Program-made: the position numbers and the translations under genes | The notes under the pieces: generated by a model | What the model saw: the letters and a program-made list of their open reading frames with translations, nothing else | The model's database searches: none | Told to the model about the DNA's origin: nothing | In this document: one piece after another, positions 60,329-64,000 of the stretch | Layout of the letters: the number at the start of each line of letters is the position of its first letter | Numbering within the stretch: position 1 is the stretch's first letter | Source of the DNA: Clostridiaceae bacterium | Lineage (GTDB): Bacteria > Bacillota > Clostridia > Lachnospirales > Lachnospiraceae | Length of the DNA: 64,000 nucleotides | Direction: 5' to 3' | NCBI GenBank assembly: GCA_910575795.1 | Contig: CAJTGE010000016.1 | Coordinates: 62,001 to 126,000, forward strand

Positions 60329-63300
60329 TTACTTACCACCTCCATAAAGCTCGTCTAAGAACTGGCTCAACTGTCCTTCTTTTGCTGGTTCAAGAGCATC
60401 TGCTTGTTTAAAATTATGCTCCATGTCAGAAACATCTTCATTGAATCCCAAAATGAAATTAGTGGCAATTTTATATATGATTTCTGTTGGTGCAAGACCA
60501 TAAACTTGCTTTTTAAAAATATGTTTCAGCCTTTCTTTGTCATCTGGATACAATCTTTTCATTTCTTTACTTTGATATAGGCGTTTCACGATTTCAGCAA
60601 TATATAAGCCAGACTTCATATATAAATCCATAAAAGTTTGGTCATCCTTATCAAAGCATCCAGGATTCTCCGCTTCTAACATATCTACCATTTTCTTTAC
60701 AACCCATTTAGGTGTAAAAATCTGATTTGTTTTCTGTGGCGGGATATAATCAAAAATATCTTCCTTATTCATTTCCTCAAAATAATTTGCCAGTCTCGCT
60801 TTTAAGCGTAAAAATTCCTTCACTGAGTCATCAAAAACTACAGGGTCAAAAAGTTTTCCATCAAAATGTTTTTTCTCTCCTGTTTCTTGATCTGTATAAT
60901 CACCACCATCACGAAGGAAGATAAAATCATCTAAAGAGATACTTGTAACTTCCTTAAATACGTTATCGGGAATGACTTTATCAAAATTTGCAAGTGTAAC
61001 TGTTTCATCTCCATATGCCATAAGAAAAGAAGGAATTGTTCTTGAAAACCCACGAAGATGGTCTTTTACAGAATCCTCGATACCTTTTTTCTTTTGCTCT
61101 TTCTTTTGCGTCTCAACTGTTCTTACGACATCTTCACCTGCTGACTTAACAAAATCATCCGCCGCATCTGATAAATTTTTCTTTAAAGTTGTAAGGGCTT
61201 CATCCTGTTTTTTGTTATATTCTTGATTTACGGATTCAATTTCTTCTTTAGTTTTGCAAGTTTCAAGTCGTTCTTCTCGTTCTTTTTCAAGCTTATTTCC
61301 TGTAATAGTGTACTCGCCAAAAGCTTTATTTACCATACGATCCGAATCATTTTTCAACTTACGTTCAAGTCTATTTTTATCTGATTTGCGCAGGTCAGCT
61401 CCATATTCATGTTGTGCAGTTTCCATCACAACATTAACAGCTTCTTTATGAAAAATATTTTTTAGCTTATCAAGTGCATCTTCTTCTGGTTTTTCCTCTG
61501 ATGTATGAATAGAATCAATAGTTTCTTTCAATTTGTTTGGAACATCTTCAAAAATCTTTTCTCCAAAAATTTCTGCCGATTTTCCTATTACTTGTTCATT
61601 TGGTATGGATACATTCCCATCTTTGTCTACCGACAGATCTTTTGCTGTGTTTTCTGTAATATCTACTCCTTTCTTCGGCTCTTGTACAGCAGTAAAATTC
61701 TGGATTATTTCTATAACTTCCATAGGCGCATGGAATACATTAGAAATATTCTGGAAAAGAAAATCGCTCATGAATCCACGTTTAACAACTTCTCTTGAAC
61801 GAATTTTTCTGGGAATAGATAGTACCTTTTCTGCATCAAGCTCTATCATTTCTCCATTTTCATCTTCTCCGATAACAGGAAAGAAATTGAGAAGCGTTCT
61901 AACATTATCTTTTCTCTTGTCGGAATCCCCTCTTCCATCGGATGTTTCCGTTGATAAATCATTAGCAAATTCTTCAAAAATGGTAAGTGTTCTTGCAGGA
62001 TCAAAGTCAAATACATAGGCATTTTCTTTGCGATAAAATTGTCCTGCCTTTGAAAAAGAGTAAGGATTTTGCGCACGAAAAGCCGCCTGCATATATAAGG
62101 CTGGACTTTTCACATTACTAAGCATAAGAACAGCAGTCCATTCTGGGATAGTAACGCCTGTTGTAAGCTGTCCTACAGATAAAGTAATTGTCTTTTCATT
62201 TTCTGCAATAGCTTTTTTCACTTTATCAAATGATTTCTTGGTTTCATCTTGGTCATCTATTTTTCCATCTCCTGCAGCAAGAACAATTTCATAATCCTTA
62301 AAGACCTCATGTTCTCTTAATTTCTTTGCAAGTGCTTTTGCGCTGTCAACACGATTCAACAACCAAAAAGTATGCTTTAATTCATTCCTTAATTCTTCTG
62401 TTGAAAATGGAAATTTTTCTTGTTTTGTTAATGCATCTAAAAACTTATCTACGGAGCTTTCATGCTCAAATTTTCCATTTGCTTTTGTTTTGAAAAATTC
62501 ATTCAAATCAAAAGCATATTCTTCTGTTTCCCCTTGAATTTCTATTCCTTGCTCTAATTCCTCTTTTACAATTTCAGACATTTGATATGTAAAAAGATTA
62601 AGTTTCGGAAGATTACTATAAGGATTTTCCGCTTCTTTCTCCCAGCTTTCTTTTGCTTTTTGTTCATCTGCATAAGTCCAATTAAAGATAGCTTTCTCTG
62701 AAAATTTATCGTTCGCCAGTGCTTTAAAGGGAGTGCCTGATAAATGCAGAGTAAATTTACGCTTGATATGGTCAAAGGCCACATCTGTTTTGTATGTATC
62801 TACTCCTTCATGCGCTTCATCAATAATAAGGACATCCCATGTTTGTCCTCTTTTGGGATCATCACTAATTTCTACAAGTTTATCATGTTGACCGCCAAAA
62901 TAAATAGAACCTTTTAAATCCTGTAAACTTACAAATTCTATGCAGCCTAATATATCATCTGACCTTGATGCAATCTTACTATATTCTTCTCTTGTTATTA
63001 CATACTTTTTCCCTTTAAGCGAATCAGTAGAACTTACAAACAAGTATCCAGATTCTTTTCCTAAAAATCGCTCATAATCTGAATACCATGAATTTGCAAT
63101 AGCAGGTCTGTTTGTAACTATCAAAATATTGTGAGCATCAATTCGTTTACAAAAATCATATACAGATAGAGTCTTTCCAAAACGAGGCTTTGCGTTCCAT
63201 AAGAACTCACCTGCTTCATTACCTTTAAAATACTCTATTGTTTGCTCAACAGCCTTATTCTGTTCATCTCGTAAAACATATGAAATCACTTCACTGCTAC

Positions 63301-63658
63301 TGCTATCTGGGATTCCTCTATTTTCTTTAAAATCCCTAAAATGCCCCTTTGATAATATCCCATTTATATGAAACCATTCATGCCCTTCTTCTCGTTCAAT
63401 TCCTAATTTACTCAGATATGCATGAAAATCTGTGTCATGAAATACTTCCCCTGAGCCATCGTCAAAAATAGCTGTTCCTTGCCATTCTTTATTATATTTA
63501 AGACCAGCCGTATGTGTTTGCTGCTTGATTCTTTTATCTACATCCTGTTCTGTATAGCCAATTTTTACCCAGCCATCTCGCTTTGGAACTTCTGGAGTAG
63601 AATAAGCATAAATCATAGGAATAATTCGGCTGGTAGTTTGTATATTAATTCTGGACAT
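60329..63658 (-). CDS. GIY-YIG-like nuclease + SF2 helicase + incomplete N6-methyltransferase domain (restriction protein)
   Basis: 1,109 residues. Residues 1-~110 resemble GIY-YIG/T5orf172 nucleases (IYAYSTPEVPKRDGWVKIGY, KRIKQQTH). An SF2 helicase/translocase follows: Walker A AKPRFGKT, LIIDEAHEGVD, LHLSGTPFKAL and QAAFRAQNPY. A long coiled coil (about 740-880) leads to a methyltransferase-like end with motif X-like QTNQIFTPKWVVKKMVDMLE, motif I-like FMDLYMKSGLYIAEI and KQVYGLAPTEIIYKIATNF. The protein ends after the motif III position, so the catalytic NPPY motif is absent. The start ATG overlaps the upstream methyltransferase stop (TAATG). Together they look like a two-gene restriction-modification system. 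Confidence 0.88.
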   Translation of the reverse strand: MSRINIQTTSRIIPMIYAYSTPEVPKRDGWVKIGYTEQDVDKRIKQQTHTAGLKYNKEWQGTAIFDDGSGEVFHDTDFHAYLSKLGIEREEGHEWFHINGILSKGHFRDFKENRGIPDSSSSEVISYVLRDEQNKAVEQTIEYFKGNEAGEFLWNAKPRFGKTLSVYDFCKRIDAHNILIVTNRPAIANSWYSDYERFLGKESGYLFVSSTDSLKGKKYVITREEYSKIASRSDDILGCIEFVSLQDLKGSIYFGGQHDKLVEISDDPKRGQTWDVLIIDEAHEGVDTYKTDVAFDHIKRKFTLHLSGTPFKALANDKFSEKAIFNWTYADEQKAKESWEKEAENPYSNLPKLNLFTYQMSEIVKEELEQGIEIQGETEEYAFDLNEFFKTKANGKFEHESSVDKFLDALTKQEKFPFSTEELRNELKHTFWLLNRVDSAKALAKKLREHEVFKDYEIVLAAGDGKIDDQDETKKSFDKVKKAIAENEKTITLSVGQLTTGVTIPEWTAVLMLSNVKSPALYMQAAFRAQNPYSFSKAGQFYRKENAYVFDFDPARTLTIFEEFANDLSTETSDGRGDSDKRKDNVRTLLNFFPVIGEDENGEMIELDAEKVLSIPRKIRSREVVKRGFMSDFLFQNISNVFHAPMEVIEIIQNFTAVQEPKKGVDITENTAKDLSVDKDGNVSIPNEQVIGKSAEIFGEKIFEDVPNKLKETIDSIHTSEEKPEEDALDKLKNIFHKEAVNVVMETAQHEYGADLRKSDKNRLERKLKNDSDRMVNKAFGEYTITGNKLEKEREERLETCKTKEEIESVNQEYNKKQDEALTTLKKNLSDAADDFVKSAGEDVVRTVETQKKEQKKKGIEDSVKDHLRGFSRTIPSFLMAYGDETVTLANFDKVIPDNVFKEVTSISLDDFIFLRDGGDYTDQETGEKKHFDGKLFDPVVFDDSVKEFLRLKARLANYFEEMNKEDIFDYIPPQKTNQIFTPKWVVKKMVDMLEAENPGCFDKDDQTFMDLYMKSGLYIAEIVKRLYQSKEMKRLYPDDKERLKHIFKKQVYGLAPTEIIYKIATNFILGFNEDVSDMEHNFKQADALEPAKEGQLSQFLDELYGGGK

Positions 63659-64000
63659 TACTCCATCTCCTTTACATTAGTTTCTATAAAGTTCTTTTCT
63701 TTTTCATTCAATTCATATTTTTTATATAATTGTCTATTAATATTTGAAATAGGCTCATTCCAATTAATATCAGATTCTTCTGTGAAATTTTGAATTGGTA
63801 TTTTAGACCAAACTACTTTTGATTGATTATTCTGAGTTGTTTTCATGATTCCTAACAAAGCTCTTGCGAACTTTGTTTTTAAATATTTACATAATGCAGT
63901 TGCTTCATATTGACTTGAAAATTCTCCCATACTGACAAATGTCTGTGTGTGTGCTGCTTCTGGCTCTAAAACAATAAAGTCACTTAAAGCTTCACCAAAT
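63658..64000 (-). CDS. C-terminus of an Eco57I-type DNA methyltransferase (5' part outside window)
   Basis: The frame is open through the right edge; about 113 codons are visible, reading SDFIVLEPEAAHTQTFVSMG, YEATALCKYLKTKFARALLG, VVWSKIPIQNFTEESDINW and ending NFIETNVKEME. This matches the C-terminal target-recognition end of Eco57I/BseRI-like N6-adenine methyltransferases that occur with helicase-type restriction subunits. Its catalytic motifs must lie beyond base 64000. The stop overlaps the helicase start by one base. Confidence 0.8.
   Translation of the reverse strand, partial: FGEALSDFIVLEPEAAHTQTFVSMGEFSSQYEATALCKYLKTKFARALLGIMKTTQNNQSKVVWSKIPIQNFTEESDINWNEPISNINRQLYKKYELNEKEKNFIETNVKEME

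Overview
The window looks like chromosomal DNA of a Lachnospiraceae bacterium (Clostridium cluster XIVa). The best clue is the 450-residue glutamate dehydrogenase at 9.8 kb, which reads almost colinearly with the [Clostridium] symbiosum enzyme as I remember it. The GC-rich, codon-biased backbone, the TAXI/TRAP transporter, the GlnK/GlnL-type two-component pair and the abundant RpiR, GntR and WYL regulators fit that placement. No rRNA, tRNA or CRISPR array was seen.

Backbone, 1 to about 40.1 kb. From the left: a very large multidomain nucleotidyltransferase/phosphoribosyltransferase protein (cut by the window edge) followed by an LDH/MDH-like protein and a flavodoxin-fold protein. Next is a histidine kinase and GlnL-like response regulator next to a glutamate module: gltS (glutamate uptake), gdhA (glutamate to 2-oxoglutarate) and a D-2-hydroxyacid dehydrogenase. 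Together they could feed 2-hydroxyglutarate fermentation. A TAXI-TRAP transporter operon follows, then a PHP phosphoesterase, an S1-domain protein, a small alarmone synthetase, a membrane-linked glycerophosphodiesterase, dtd, an M18 aminopeptidase, an FKBP/trigger-factor-like lipoprotein and recQ. From 26.7 to 34.5 kb lie a TPR/DUF4037/DUF4125 trio and a surface-glycan block (Wzt-like ATPase, methyltransferase, giant kinase-like/GT2/GT4 glycosyltransferase). MATE, RpiR, KDPG aldolase (eda), GntR and WYL genes complete this part. Short palindromic repeats sit in many backbone intergenic gaps.

Mobile region, about 40.2 kb to the right edge. A large serine recombinase is fused in frame, at its C-terminus, to the last ~195 residues of an ABC-transporter substrate-binding protein, which marks the left junction of an integrated element. 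Rightwards there is a decaying ICE whose conjugation genes keep their order (Maff2, TrbL/VirB6-like, small accessory protein, VirB4 from right to left). It is interrupted by a toxin-antitoxin pair, a nitrilase/alanine-symporter/LysR cassette, an IS630-type fragment and three copies of a 160-bp fold-back MITE with TA duplications. Two MITE insertions interrupt recognisable reading frames that exact excision would restore.

Defence-rich AT region, 52.5 kb to the right edge. Composition shifts sharply to AT-rich. It holds a broken SIR2 + P-loop (STAND-like) gene, an Rpn-type nuclease, two tandem TnpC/DUF6262-like genes, an unknown protein, and a leftward run of seven closely packed genes: the end of a DNA methyltransferase, a 1,109-residue GIY-YIG-like/SF2 helicase protein carrying an incomplete methyltransferase domain, a ribbon-helix-helix protein, two small unknown proteins, a DUF2971 protein and a two-helix membrane protein. 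This operon is the best candidate for an undescribed defence system here, but that is inference.
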